DNA of 64,000 bases. It comes from Galbula dea. Its lineage: Eukaryota > Chordata > Aves > Piciformes > Galbulidae. The stretch is taken from positions 109,273-173,272 of the forward strand of contig VWZX01005696.1 of the NCBI GenBank assembly GCA_013399015.1. The letters are read 5' to 3'. Below are positions 12,549 through 24,070 of this stretch, one piece after another. Made by a program: the position numbers and the translations under genes. The notes beneath the pieces were generated by a model. It made no database searches and was not told the origin of the DNA. It was given only the letters and a program-made list of their open reading frames with translations. Numbering within the stretch: position 1 is the first letter of the stretch; every line of letters begins with the position of its first letter.

Positions 12549-13199
12549 TCACTCCAGCGTACCAACGGTACCACACAGCTTGGTGCCATCAGCAAACATG
12601 CTGAGGGAGCACTTGATGCCACTGTCCATATCTCTGGCCGAGATGTTGAACGAGATTGGTCCCAGTACTGATCCTTGAGGGACTCCACTTGTCACTGGCC
12701 TCCACTTGGACATGGATCCATTGACAGCCACTCTTTGGGTGCGGCCATCAAGCCAGTTCCGTATCCAACGAGTGGTCCACCCATCAAACCCATATTCCAC
12801 TAGCTTGGAGACCAGGATGTCGTGCAGGACTGTGTTGAAGGCTTTGCTTAGGTCTAGGTAAATGACGTCAGTTGGTCTTCCACTGTCTACTGATGTCGTA
12901 ACCTCTTCATAGAAGGCCACCAGATTCGTCAGGCACGATTTACACTTGTTGAAGCCATGTTGATTATACTCAATCACCTCTTCATTATTCTTCTCCCTCA
13001 GCAGTTCCCCCAGGAGGATCTGCTCCATGATCTTACCAGGCACAGAGGTGAGACTGACTGGCCTATAGTTTGCACGATCATCCTTCTTCCCCTTTTTAAA
13101 AATGGGGGTTATGTTTCCTCTTTTCCAGTCAGTGGGGATTTCACCAGACTGCCATGACTTCTGAAACACAGTTGAGAGTGGCTTAGCAACCTCGTCCAC
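12549..13199 (-). pseudogene. CR1 ORF2 reverse transcriptase, 216 codons, mutated active site
   Basis: This is the longest uninterrupted CR1 RT frame in the window. It covers fingers and palm, with ANYRPVSLTSVPGKIMEQ, then motif A reading LDLSKAFN at 12834-12857. The catalytic Asp after Leu is kept, but the second conserved Asp has become Asn. The SGVPQGSVLGP block follows. Motif C at 12585-12596 reads FADG instead of FADD, so one of the two catalytic Asp residues is lost. The frame ends soon after. Activity is therefore not expected even where the frame is open. Confidence 0.9.
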
Positions 13200-13384
13200 C
13201 TCAGTCCCAGTGGGTGTATCCCATCAGGTCCTATGGACTTGTGAACATTCAGGTATATATATATGTATTTGTAGAAATGTTTACTATTCCCCTTGATTTC
13301 CCTGGCTAGATTTAACTCCCACTGAGCTTTAGCATTCTTAACCAATTCTCTCCCTCTCCTGACAGCTTCCCTGTATTCCCCCAT
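13109..13384 (-). pseudogene. CR1 ORF2 linker, shortened by internal deletion
   Basis: The linker keeps the basic start (QWELNLAREIKGNSKHFYKY) and jumps directly to LNVHKSIGPDGIHP at the beginning of RT. About 100 residues present in other copies (compare 6060-6330) are missing. A TATATATATATG run at 13255-13266 sits at the junction and encodes the Tyr-Ile repeat read there. Confidence 0.8.
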
Positions 13385-13454
13385 TCTAGTTGACCCTTCT
13401 TCCCCTCCTTATATAGATTCTTTTTATGAGTCAGCATGTCCAGGAACATTTTGT

Positions 13455-13856
13455 TCATCCAGGCATGCCTCCTAGCATTCTTCCCCACCTTTCTTTTAGT
13501 CGGGATACATAGCTCCTGGACACGGAGGAGGTGACCCTTGAAAACTGACCAGCTGTCTTGGGCCCCCTTCCCTCTAGGGCTTTGTCCCACAGTATTCTGT
13601 CCATCAGATCCCTGAAGCGATCAAAGTCTGGACGCCCAAAGTCCAGGGTCACAAGCCTAGAACATATCCTCTTAGGAGCCCTGAGGACCTTGAATTCCAG
13701 TGCTTCGTGGTCACTACAGCCAATGTTGTCCCTCAGCATTACAGTGGACATTAGTCCTTCCCTGTTAGTAAGAACAAGGTCCAGCATAGCACCTGTTCTA
13801 GTTGGTTCCTCTACCATTTGGAGGAGGAAGTTGTCATCAATGCACTCGAGGAACAT
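13455..13856 (-). pseudogene. CR1 ORF2 endonuclease C-terminal remnant
   Basis: This holds the EN C-terminal half with the block FLECIDDNFLLQMVEEPTR and the catalytic SDH motif (GCSDHEALEF). It is followed by the start of the linker, including the proline-tryptophan segment before RT. The EN N-terminal half, with its ETWW and GDFN motifs, is absent because of the deletion that joins ORF1 to this point. Confidence 0.87.
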
Positions 13857-13859
13857 CCT

Positions 13860-14204
13860 GGATTCCTGGTGCCTTGCTGTTCCTGCTCCCAGGAACCCTG
13901 CTCCGTTTGGTCACTACAGGAAGACTGGGGAGCTTGCCTATGGGAAGATATAGTATTCTTTGCTCCACCAGAAGCTGCTTCCTGTTCCGTTTTTGAAGAG
14001 ACCAGTTTGTGGAAGAGATCAATTTCCTTCTCACTGTCCCTGATGTTTCTCAACCTACCCACTTCTCCTCTGAGCTCCATCAGTTCATCCTGGAGCTGTG
14101 CCACCCACAGGAGTAGGTCCTCAACCTGCTCACACCGCATGCAACCATAGTCAGCGTTACCCCCAACCACCAGTGAAAGCCTGTGGCATTCCTCACAGCC
14201 TGTG
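13860..14204 (-). pseudogene. CR1 ORF1 N-terminal remnant (zinc-binding, coiled coil)
   Basis: ORF1 of CR1 encodes a nucleic-acid-binding protein that packages the RNA. The remnant has two CxxC pairs (CEEC then CMRC, about 14110-14195), followed by a heptad-like coiled coil (LLLWVAQLQDELMELRGEV) and a charged region. A GTG codon at 14170 begins one open stretch, but the CxxC pair upstream lies in the same frame beyond it, so that codon is not the start. A stop sits in frame just upstream. The esterase domain that should follow is deleted. The same domain order is seen at 58.23 kb. Confidence 0.82.
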
Positions 14205-14568
14205 ACCTAGATGCCATTATCCTTCTTGGAGGGTGCTGGGAGCACAGCCTTCCTCCTCTGTGTAGCCACCATCTCTCCCTGAGCAAGTTGCAGTGCCTCG
14301 CATCCTGCCCTCACTGCTCACCTGCCTGCTCGCCCTGCTTGTGCAAACTGACGTGCTCGTCCCTGTTCACCTGCCCCTGCTTGCTGCTCTCTGGGTCGCT
14401 CGCGCTCCTTACAGTTCTTTAAATCTCCCCTGCAGTGGTTCTGGCTCAGCCCCTCCCTCACCCTGATTGGGGGTGGGGGCTCGGGTTCTGGCAGGGAGAC
14501 AGGCCCTACTAGGGGCTGGAGGTCAGGGCCAGATGGGGCTGGGTGGATCTGGGTCCCAGCTAGGGTGA
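14205..14568 (-). promoter_or_regulatory. CR1 5' UTR and likely internal promoter region
   Basis: This GC-rich stretch (14205-14568), unlike the AT-rich surroundings, precedes ORF1 on the minus strand. It ends sharply against AT-rich unique DNA near 14568. In CR1 the GC-rich 5' UTR carries the internal promoter. No TATA box is seen, as expected for a LINE promoter. The assignment rests on position and composition, so it is inference. Confidence 0.6.
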
Positions 14569-15971
14569 TAATGATTATATATTCTGTGTCATCAGCAAAC
14601 AAATCAATAGAAAAATCTAAACCCAATTGGAACATTTTGTTTTCCCATTTAAATTTTTAAAAAAGAAAGGGATATATTTTCAAAGCTTAGGGAAAACCAC
14701 TGGCTGTAGGCAACCACATTTACATTTACCATCATCCTACCTCCATTTTGAGACAAGCATTGATCCAAGCACTGACCAAGTGTTTAGATGGAATCCAGAC
14801 TATTTGCTAACAAAAACACTGTGTATTTCTCTTGTAAGACTTCAGGCAGTTCTTTATCTCTGATTGATTATCAGAATACCATACATATTATTGCAAATGT
14901 TCTGTCTTGACAACAGCAGGAATATCCAGATCTAAGAGTATATAAAACATTTGGACCAGTGTGAAGAGTACCCTCAGCTACATAAAAACACTCGACTGTG
15001 GAAATAGGAGATCTTGAAGTAATTAGAAGGAACAGAAAATGCATTATCAATAGTTTGATTTTTTTTTTTATTACAATGTTAGAATAATAAGGGATACTGG
15101 TGGACCTAACCCAGTGAAGATGAGTTTGGTGAATGGACAGCTTCTCCCCTGAGGAAGACCAGAGGAAGCTTGAGAAAGACTGACCTATGATATTTAGAAA
15201 GAGAAATACTGGAGAGATGCCATATTATGAGTGTTGTTCAACACATGCAAGATAAGGAGATCAAGTTTGGCACATCCATTATAGATCTTTTTGCAACGTG
15301 AGACAGCTGCATCCTTTACTGCAGGAGACTTTCACAATTCATTTAGGTTTTGCCCCAAGTGCCAAATTCTCAGCTCTGCTCTTGAATCCATCTGTCATCA
15401 TTTCCTCCCATGAGCTTTCCATTCCTTTCCCTTTGTATCATCTGCCAGTATGCATTGTCATTTCTCCTAGTACATCTTTTACAGTGCACCAAGATCCCTG
15501 TTATCAGGAGGCTTATCGCTGAATGTTTTTACAAACAATAAAGCTCAAATGGAGCAAAGACTGCAGTTCTCAGGTTTTGGCTTCTGATGCTTTTAGATTA
15601 CAAATACTTGAAGGAACTTCTTATTTGCTAGATACAACCTTCAAGGAAACAGAAAGCTCTACTGTGATTACCACCCAATGTAAGTAAAGATTTTTACCTC
15701 ATGAGCAGCATTATTGTGGAGGTTTTGATTGTTGCCCTTGTGGATAAAATCATGAGTAAAATGTTCATACATAAGTCTAGGCAGGTAAATTTGGCAAATC
15801 ATTCATTTACCAAGAACATCTCAAAGAACTAATCAGTTTGGATCTAGTCTATCGAAAATTTTCAGCTAAAAAAGATTTGATTTTGTAGAAAATACATTTC
15901 TGGAAGAGAAAGGAAGAGAGCCTTCTCTATATGAGAGAAGGTTAAGTAAATGCTCTGAATGTGGGTGAAGA
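14569..15971. other. Unique AT-rich DNA, no gene seen
   Basis: No recognised repeat or gene. A poly-T run lies at about 15059-15069. Open frames are short and without known motifs. Confidence 0.5.
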
Positions 15972-16896
15972 TCAGGTTTCAGTGCTCATCTTGTCTTTGG
16001 ACCCGTACTCTTCAACATCTTTATTAATGACATAGACAGTGTGATTGAGTGCACCCTCAGCAATTTTTCTGATGACATGAAGCTGAGTGGTGCACTTGAT
16101 ACACCAGAAGGATGGGATGCCATCCAGAGGGACTTGGACAAACTTAAAAAGTGGGCCCATGAGAATGGTATGAGGACCAACAAGTCCAAGTGCAAGGTCC
16201 TGCACTTGCATTGGAGCAATCCTAGGCATGAGTACAGTCTAGGAGATGAGATCATTGAGAGCAGCCCTATAAAGGACTTGGGGTCATGGTGGATGAAAAT
16301 CTGGATATGAGCCAGGAATGTGCACTTGCAGCCGGGAAAGCCAACTGTATCCTGGACTGCTTCAGGAAAGGAATGATCTAAGCCTCTCTACTCTGCCCTC
16401 GTGAGACACCACCCGGAGTACAGCAACCAGTTCTGAGGTCCTCAGCATAAGGAAGATGTGGACCTTTTAGATAGGGCCCCAGAGATAATCAGAGGGCTGG
16501 AGCACTTCCCCTACAAGGACAGGCTGAGAGATTTGGGATTGTTCAGCCTGGAGAAAAGAAGGCTTCAGAGGACCTTATAGAGGCCTTGCAATAACTGAAA
16601 AAAGGAGAGAGACTCTTTACCCAGATAAAAAGCAATAGGACAAGGGGGAATGCCTTCAGACTGAAGGAGGGAAGCCTTAAATTAGATCTTAGGAAAAAAT
16701 TCTTTATCCAGAGGGTGGTGAAGCACTAAAACAGGTTGCCTAGAGAGGTTGTGGATGCCCCATCATTGGCGGTGTTCAAAGCCAGGTTGGATATGGCCCT
16801 GGTCAGCCTGGTATAGTGAGTGGCCCATGGGAGGAGGGTTGGAGCTAGATGATCTTTAAGGCCCCTTCTAACATAGGCCATTCTACGAATCTGTGA
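15972..16896 (+). mobile_element. CR1 LINE, old 5'-truncated copy
   Basis: This sense CR1 runs from just before RT motif C to the 3' tail. Motif C reads FSDD within VIECTLSNFSDDMKLSG, near 16041-16093. The C-terminal blocks are recognisable but broken by several stops and frameshifts (for example AGKANCILDCF and GLFSLEKRRL-like sequence in changing frames). The 3' end reads CTACGAATCTGTGA at 16883-16896, a degraded tail. The divergence suggests an older insertion than those at 10.5 and 61 kb. Confidence 0.9.
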
Positions 16897-19800
16897 GGTG
16901 GGATTTCTGCTCCTGTCTGCAGTGTTTACAGGTGTCCTCAGCCTGTACAGGAAATAACACTCTTGTTTGTCCAAGTGACTAGCCATCTAGTGAAGCACTT
17001 TACACAGGTGCCCTACCCCCTCTGGACATATGTATAGCTTTAAAGCAGATTTAAATAACTCATGAAGCAGAGACTGACAAAAGCTCACACCAGAGTGCCT
17101 GGCAGGATGGTAGTTAGGTGAAAGTAATAATCCAAACTATTACCTTGAATTCGGCATAAAGTGATGAAGGCACTGAGGTGTCAGGGGTAGGTTTCTATTA
17201 TTTTAATGAACATTTATTCACTGGACTGAGGTAAATGTCACCATGGAGGAGCAAGAACAGCATTTCTGGCTCCCAGTTAGTACCATCAGCTTCCTCATCT
17301 TACAATTCATGCTATTAATGTAACATTCATATATAAGATGTACCACTCTATTAACATGGGACGTGACAACAGTTCTTTGACTTTTGTAACTAGCAACCCA
17401 TCTCTAGCTCAGCACATTATTTCTGTTGGGTTTCTTTTAGGGCTGGAACTCTAGGAATACCTGTGCTCTCCAAATGCTGAAATAGCAGAAGCAGATACTT
17501 CGGGTAGGATCTGCCTTTCTAACGGGAGTCCTTTTCCCCAGAGAACAATTTGCCGGGTTACAAATCTAGGTCCGTGCAAGAGAACTATGACATATTTCTG
17601 CTACACAACCAGAAAGCTGGAGAAAAAGCACAGCCCCACTTGTAACATATAGGAACTTGGTAAAATACTGTATAGAAAAGCAAAACAATTGTCTCACTGT
17701 TTCAAAGTTTCAGTCTTACCACCACCCACTCCAGCTATGCTCTAGCTCCTAACAATGAGCTCAAATCCCCCAGGACAATGCTTTAAGATAGTTTTTAAAA
17801 GGAACACAGCTCAAATTAATATTTGGACCAACCAATTGTTTTCATCACAGGCAAGCCCACAGCTGTAATAGAATATCCTGACACTTGCACACGAACTCCT
17901 GGACCTCTTGATTCAGGCAAGCAGTAGTTTGAGACAAGCTTCTTGTTTCCTAAGTCTGTCCAGTGCCTCTCACTTTAAGCCTTCTTCCTTGCCCTAGCTG
18001 TCAGCACAAGTGTATTTGGGTAAGGTTAATCATGCCATAGTCTACATCCTTCCTGGCTACAGATTAATTATTTCTCATTTTACAAACTCTTTAATAAGAA
18101 TTTTTTCTCATGTACTCTGTATATTTATTCCAAATAGCAGATTCAGATTACTCTTCCGATCACTATAATAAGCATTTTTTTTCATAGTTTACCAACGAGT
18201 CCTTTTAGATAGATAGATAGCCACAGAATCCATGTCTTTTGCCAGTTTTAGCTACATAACTTGCAGTTTTAATTTTTCTTCACGATTTCTTCAAATAGTT
18301 CTTTCCAGAATTCTATGGATTTATCAAGTGTACACAAAACACTGACATTTGTCTTAGCCTCAATTCCCTTCCTTCTTTTATATAAATACCTGATTCTTGC
18401 CTTCACAGAAGTCGGGGTTTTTTTATTGATGTTTATTCATATTTTTATAATTCGTTTTTTTCACCAGTAACTTGATGCATGGGAATCTTAAACACTTCTA
18501 TTCTTATTACTTTTTTCTCCAATAAAACACTGTCAAAAGCTTTTCACTCACCACATTTGTCTGTTACTCTAACACATCCCCCTATCTTTGAGATTAAAGG
18601 TTTTATGGACTGCTAACCCAACTCTGGATGCTCTTATCTTTAGAACCTTTATATGTGTCTTCTGAGCTATTACCCAGTCGTAAGTAGTTCACATACTCTC
18701 ACTAGAAGAGTTCTCCTCCTTATGTCCTGAATTTTAATCTACCTGTCACTTTTTTTGAGTTTTTACACAACATTCATCTGAGTTAGTTGTACTATTGTCC
18801 TTTCTGTTCAGAATGAATATTATCTAGTTTATAAATTGCTATTAGCGTATTTCTGTTTCCAGACCCCTGATTTGCATAACTGGTGTTGATTGCCATGCTG
18901 AACACAGTCTGGTTCCATATTGTCAGAGTAAGCTTAGTTCAGCTTTATGTTGTGAATCTCTTTGCTAGCTCTCTTCACGTGGACACAGGCTCTGAATAGA
19001 ATTTGTCTTTTCAATCCTTTCAAAATGTCTCTTGTACATTCCACTTTGCTTCCTTACCCAAAGTAGAGTATTATATCTTCACAGTTTATTTTATCTGCCT
19101 GAGTTAACACGAAAGTATTAAATAGACTAAAACTGTACAAACTAATATTACCTTAAATATTTCCCTTTTGTCTAGCTTTCATTGCTTGAGCATATGGACT
19201 CAGGTGTCCTTCGAACTTGCCTCGCTTGTCTTATACTTTGCCAAACAGTTTCAGCTAAAGCATCACTTTTTAATTTCTCCATTCTTCCACATGAGATATT
19301 GTCTTCATTCTATACTACTGGCAACATCTGGTTTCTTTGACCACATCCTCAAAGCTTAAGGTGCTTGCAGGAGAGATTTTTCTGTACCTTGTAACTTTAC
19401 CAGAATTGTGGTGTTTTGTTGAATTCCATGCAATAGGATTAAAAAGATGGTACAAATACTTTCTTCTTTGAAGAACCCCACCAAACCTGAAATTCTTTTG
19501 TTCTTGAGGAAATACTTGAAAAAACATGAACCCTGCTCATACAAAACATGAAGACAAATTCAGAGAATTAAAACTAGTATCTTTTTAAAATCTCATTATT
19601 TTTTAAAATGGTGTCTTGGTTTCTCAATGTATAGAATAAATATAGACATAGCTGCAAGGAAAACTAAGATACCCATGACTTTTTAATCTCTGCTGTGAAA
19701 GAGTGAGAAGGATATGGCTCTCAGTGTAGTTGTCATAGATGGTTTAAACTGTTGCTTTAGGCTTTGAAAAGGGGTTGCATATAGAGATATCACAGAAACT

Positions 19801-21475
19801 TAATCTCCAGCAGCTGCATTCTACCTTCTAATTAAGTAGTACATCACACAGAGAGACTATTAAACCAATGCTGCAGAAACTGATAGTGAATGCTGTCAAG
19901 TTTATGGGCAGGATTTAAACTGCAGTTTTTCTATAGAGTAAGCCTCAAAGGTTTCGAATGTGATTACATGAGAGACCACCTATCCCAACAATTCTTTCTG
20001 TTGTATTAGTAGTTAGCAGAGGAATTCAAGTTAATAGTCTAGTCTTATAAGTTGAAGAGACGTGGCAGAAGATCTGGTGGATAGCCTTGAACTCTGGAAC
20101 TTATTCTTCAACTGTAAAATGGAGATAATAATGCTCCTTTACTGCCCAGTAGGGTGCTTAGGCTAAATTAATTATTAGACATATTCGGTAATGCTTCTGC
20201 TTTTGTTTCCAAGGTAATGAATAAGGATGGGCTGGAAATCTCAACAATAAAAGTTATATGGTAATGGGAGTTAAGGGGTCACAGCTCTTGTGGCAGGAAT
20301 TATAGTTATTGCAATATCTGGTAGATAACTCCCAGCCCAATCTAATCAACATGGTAATAATGTTTCTCTAGAGCAGGCTCAGACACCTATGAAGACTGCC
20401 CAGAAATACTTCACCTCAACTTGTAGAGGACTGATCATAATATTGAGACTGAGAAGAAAAAAAAACACTCTCTAAGCTGTGTGGTACACTGCAAAACCAG
20501 ATGATTATCATCAAGTGCATCCTTGCAGCCAAGAGTACTTTAGCAGGCTAGGACTGCAGACATCTCCAGGATGGTAGCCGTGGGATTCCATGAAAGTCTT
20601 ACCAGTCATTAAAAGAAATCTTATTCATGGATTTCTGAGTTAAAGAAAGAGCTCAATAAAGACCCTTTCTCTGACAGTACTTTGCTTGGGAGCCCCAAGC
20701 TTCACTCTGCAGACAGATTCCTTCACTGCCTAACAAGCTAACCAGAAACCTTTACAGTATCTGCAGTCAGCTCTGGGTCAGGCTGCACATGAGGCTTCAT
20801 GCAGCTCAGAAGACACCAGTAAGGAATTTTATTTTCTCTCATGCTACCAGTAAGCATCACACTGAAGTGTCAGTCAAGCTCTCTTCTGCAAATGTATAGT
20901 CTAATGCCCATGAAAGGAATGCTTGTGGAATCAACCTCAGGGAAAGACTGAATCCATCTTGGCTGTCTGCCTTGAAGTCCTGCTGTTTGAACAAGAGGAG
21001 AAAGCAGAAGGAATAAACATAGTCTGAAACAAAGTGTACTCAGCCTCCTGCTAAGACAAAACTTTAAATCTCTAGTGCTGCAATTGTTTGATATATATTT
21101 CATTCCTTCAGCTTCAGCAGCTTCACAAAAAACTGTTAAGAACAGCAGCTACAATACAGTAAGTTCTAATGTATATGCCTCTGAGATTTAGATGACATTT
21201 TTTCCTAGAAATATTCAAGGTTAGCTGGGTAGCTCAAAGATTTAAAACAAAATTAAAAACTTCTCCTTATTTGAATGTCAGCAGAAAGCTACATTATTCA
21301 GTGGTATATACTCCAGTGTCTGCAGCTTATTTTCCCTTGTATATACTATATACAGAACACAGAAGAGGTTAATGAGGTGGAGACACTGTTTCTTGCACTA
21401 AAAATCATGTTAGTAAAACTCTTGAAAGAGCCTCCTGACACTGGGTGGGCCAGGAGCTCCTTTCATAGCACATAA
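16897..21475. other. Long unique stretch, no gene seen
   Basis: These 4.6 kb hold no recognised CR1, LTR or gene. A short GATA microsatellite lies at about 18208-18220. Open frames do not exceed 90 codons and none shows a domain I know. The part at 17.2-17.9 kb is somewhat less AT-rich, without an obvious cause. Confidence 0.5.
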
Positions 21476-21682
21476 TGTAGAAATTTTTTCACAGTGAGGG
21501 TGACAGAGCACTGGAACAGACTGCCCAGGGAGGTTGTGGAGTCTCCTTCTATGGAGGTATTCAAAACCCACCTGGACATGCTTCTGTGTGACTTGGTTTA
21601 GGGAATTTTGCTGTGGCAGGGTGGTTGGACTAGATGATCTTTTGAGGTCCCTTCCAACTCCTAATATTCTGTGATTCTGTGG
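21476..21682 (+). mobile_element. CR1 LINE 3' tail, short copy
   Basis: This 207-base CR1 keeps the last codons of ORF2 (CHW- and EHWNRLPREVVES-type sequence in plus orientation), the 3' UTR and the tail ending in TTCTGTGATTCTGTG. It belongs to the same subfamily as the copies ending at 61822 and 49257. Its 5' truncation point (GTAGAAATTTTTTC) is almost the same as that of the copy at 49257-49468. Confidence 0.92.
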
Positions 21683-22694
21683 TAATGCATTTTGCATTGG
21701 CACACCAAGTCAGGAAATCCCACTTCCTTGCCTCAGGAAACTGAAGGCCAGATTGCCAGCATACTCCAATAAATGGTTTCTACTAAGGTCCCTCTTTTTT
21801 TTTTACCAAAGAAACAATTATCTAAGATGCTAGCTGGAAAGGTCTTAAACTAGAACTGTCATCACCTCTTACACTCACAGTTTTTCACAATAAACTCCAT
21901 CACTTTTAGGTTTAAACAGCAGTAGTTCAGTTCAATTTGGTTACTAGACATGTTATGAGCAGAAATAAATAGTGATGTTTTTCATATTTTTATGTAGATT
22001 TAGTGTGGTCCCAAGGTTTCTGGCAAGTTACCAGTGAAGCCATCTGTTTTACCAAGTTTATGAATCTCTCTGCAAGTAGACAACCCAAAGCTAAAATGTC
22101 CTAAAGGAGTATTTTTTTTTTCAAACCACCTGCTGTAGATGAAGAACAGTCAGATTTCAATAGGACATGGACTTTGAATTCCATGTAGGTCCCAATTCAG
22201 CCCATTTAAGTATGCAAAATGAACTTAATTTCATTTCACATTCATTTGCTTACAACTCAGCTTCTCTAACTTGCTTATAAACTTATTATATATATACACA
22301 TATACAAAGGAATACACATAAAAATATAGCTATAACTGTAGAGATAGACTGCAGGAGGACCTGAAGCCAAGTCATACAAATCTTGTATGATCTTATAAAA
22401 ACTTCTACTTCAAAGAGCTTATATATTCAAAACCAAACATAACATCTTAAGTATATAATCAAGCAAGCCAGTCTGAAGACAGAAGATATCTTATATGCAA
22501 TTCTAATAGCAGATTACAGGCTGTCAGTAAGAATAGCTGTCATTCTTATCAATCATAGAGGGAGATAAAGGAAATCAAACCACCACCAAGAATTTGAATA
22601 TAAATAAAACGGGGTTTTAAATTAGTTTTTACAATTTCAACTTTCACTTTCTCTGCTACCCTGTCCCTTCTTCCAAAGTCTATAAACTTTCCTT
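21683..22694. other. Unique AT-rich DNA
   Basis: No gene seen. A TA-rich run with TATATATATACACATATAC occurs at about 22286-22304. A poly-T run lies near 22114. Confidence 0.5.
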
Positions 22695-22908
22695 TTCTCC
22701 CTGAGTGCCAGCCAGAGCTCTCTGTTCAACTAGGCTGGTCTTCTGTGCAACCTGCTTGCCTTATAGTACATGGGTACAGCCTGCTCTTAAGCCCTCAATA
22801 CCTTATCCTTAAAGAGTGTCCAGCCTTCCTGGACTCCTATGTCCCTCAATACTCTCTCCCATGGAATGCTGGAAACCAAGCTACTAAACAAATTAAAGTC
22901 TGCCCTAT
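22695..22908 (-). mobile_element. Inverted CR1 fragment (EN-linker region)
   Basis: Read on the minus strand, this piece corresponds to the CR1 region just after the EN, equivalent to about 5700-5920 of the copy at 5.2 kb. Matching points include CTCCTATGTCCCT against the CCCCTTTACCTT position and AAAGTCTGCCCT against AAAGTTGGCCCT. It directly abuts a sense CR1 that starts in RT. This could be a 5' inversion made during insertion, or an older, separate CR1. It is more diverged than its neighbour. Confidence 0.65.
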
Positions 22909-24070
22909 GGAAGGAGCTGGGTAACTATAGACAGGTCAGCTTCACCTCCATCCCTGGGAAGGTCATGGAACACTTTATCCTTGGCTCTGTCTCCAGGCAT
23001 ATTAAGGATAAGGGGGTCATTGGGAGCTGTTAGCATGGGTTTACTGAGGGGATGTCATGTTTGACCAACCTGGTAGCATTTTACGAGGACATAATGGGGT
23101 GGATAGATGATGATAGAGCAGTGGATGTGGTTTATCTTGATTTCAGTAAAGCATTTGACACTGTCTCCCCCAGCATCCTTGCAGCTAAACTGAGCATGTG
23201 TGGTCTGGCTGAAGGACAGAACTCAGAGAGTTGTGGTCAATGGATGGAGTGTAGTTGAAGGCCTGTGTCTAGTGGAGTCCCTCAGGGGTAGGTACTGGGA
23301 CCAGTACTTTACAACCTATTCATTAATGACCTGGATGAGGGAACAGAGTGTGCTGTCAGAAGATTTGCTGATGACACTAAACTGGGTGGACTGGCTGACA
23401 CACCACAGGATTGTGCTGCCATTCAGCAAGACTTAGACAGGCTGGAGAGTTGGGCTGGGAGAAATTGAATGAAACTCAACAAGGCCAAGTGTCAAGTTTT
23501 TGCACCTGGGAAAGACCAATCCCATGTATGAGTATAGGTTGGGGACTGACCTGTTGGAGAGCAGTGAAGGGGAAAGGGACCTGGGGGTCCTGGTGGATAG
23601 AAGGATGACCATGAGCCAGCAGTGTGCTCTTGTGGCCAGGAGGGCCAATGGGATTCTGGGGTGGATTAGAAGGGGTGTGATTAGTGGGTCAAGAGATGCT
23701 CTTCTCCCCCTTTAGTCCATCCTGGTGAGGCCACATCTGGAATATTGTGTCCAGTTCTGGATCCCTCAGTTGAAGAAGAATAGGGAACTCCTTGAAAGAG
23801 TCCAGCACAGAGCCCCAAAGGTGATGAAGGGAGTGGAACCTCTTCCTTATGAGGAAAGGCTGAGGGAGCTGGGTCTCTTTAGGTTGGAGAAGAGGAGACT
23901 AAGGGGTGACCTCATCTATGCTTTTAAATATGTGAGGGGTGAGTGTCAGGAGGATGGGGTCGGACTCTTCTCACTGGATCCCAGTGACCTGACAAGTGTT
24001 AATGACTGTAAGCTGAAGCACAGGAGGTTCCGTGTGAATATAATAAAATTTTTTCCCAGTGAGGGGGCCA
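22909..24070 (+). mobile_element. CR1 LINE, RT to C-terminus, 3' end missing
   Basis: This sense CR1 begins at the start of the RT fingers and ends in the ORF2 C-terminal domain at a T-rich run (ATTTTTTCCCAGTGAGG), before the stop codon and 3' UTR. An internal deletion of about 45 bases near 23213 removes the segment between the GLA and KDR blocks found in other copies. It is the same subfamily as the copy at 60.35-61.82 kb. The missing 3' end is unusual for a LINE. Confidence 0.92.
22909..24070 (+). pseudogene. CR1 ORF2 RT and C-terminal remnant
   Basis: Motif A is intact (LDFSKAFD, 23136-23159) and so is motif C (FADD, 23364-23375). They are separated by a 45-base in-frame-length deletion and by frameshifts, so they lie in different frames. 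C-terminal blocks follow at 23500-23715 (LGVLVDRRMTMSQQCALVAR) and 23725-24075 (LEYCVQFWIPQLKKN). The protein is broken and ends without its natural stop. Confidence 0.87.

Larger units (their letters stand above)
11709..14568 (-). mobile_element. CR1 LINE with 5' end kept and internal deletions
   Basis: On the minus strand this copy has a GC-rich 5' region, the start of ORF1, the EN C-terminal part, a shortened linker, RT, the C-terminal domain, the 3' UTR and the tail (11709-11727). It is about 2.86 kb against about 4.5 kb for full-length chicken CR1. Two internal losses explain the difference. One removes most of ORF1 and the EN N-terminus at about 13856. The other removes about 100 codons of the linker at about 13245-13270, where a short TA run now sits. 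Retention of a CR1 5' end is rare, since most copies are heavily 5' truncated. Confidence 0.93.

Noticed and set aside
13558..14150. Plus-strand open frames of 110-131 codons
   Set aside because: They are antisense to the CR1 EN and ORF1 of the minus-strand element at 11.7-14.57 kb.
21476..24070. The 21.5-kb CR1 tail as the missing 3' end of the 22.9-kb copy
   Set aside because: They are complementary in content, but the tail lies upstream on the same strand, which a simple insertion or split cannot give. It is better seen as a separate copy.
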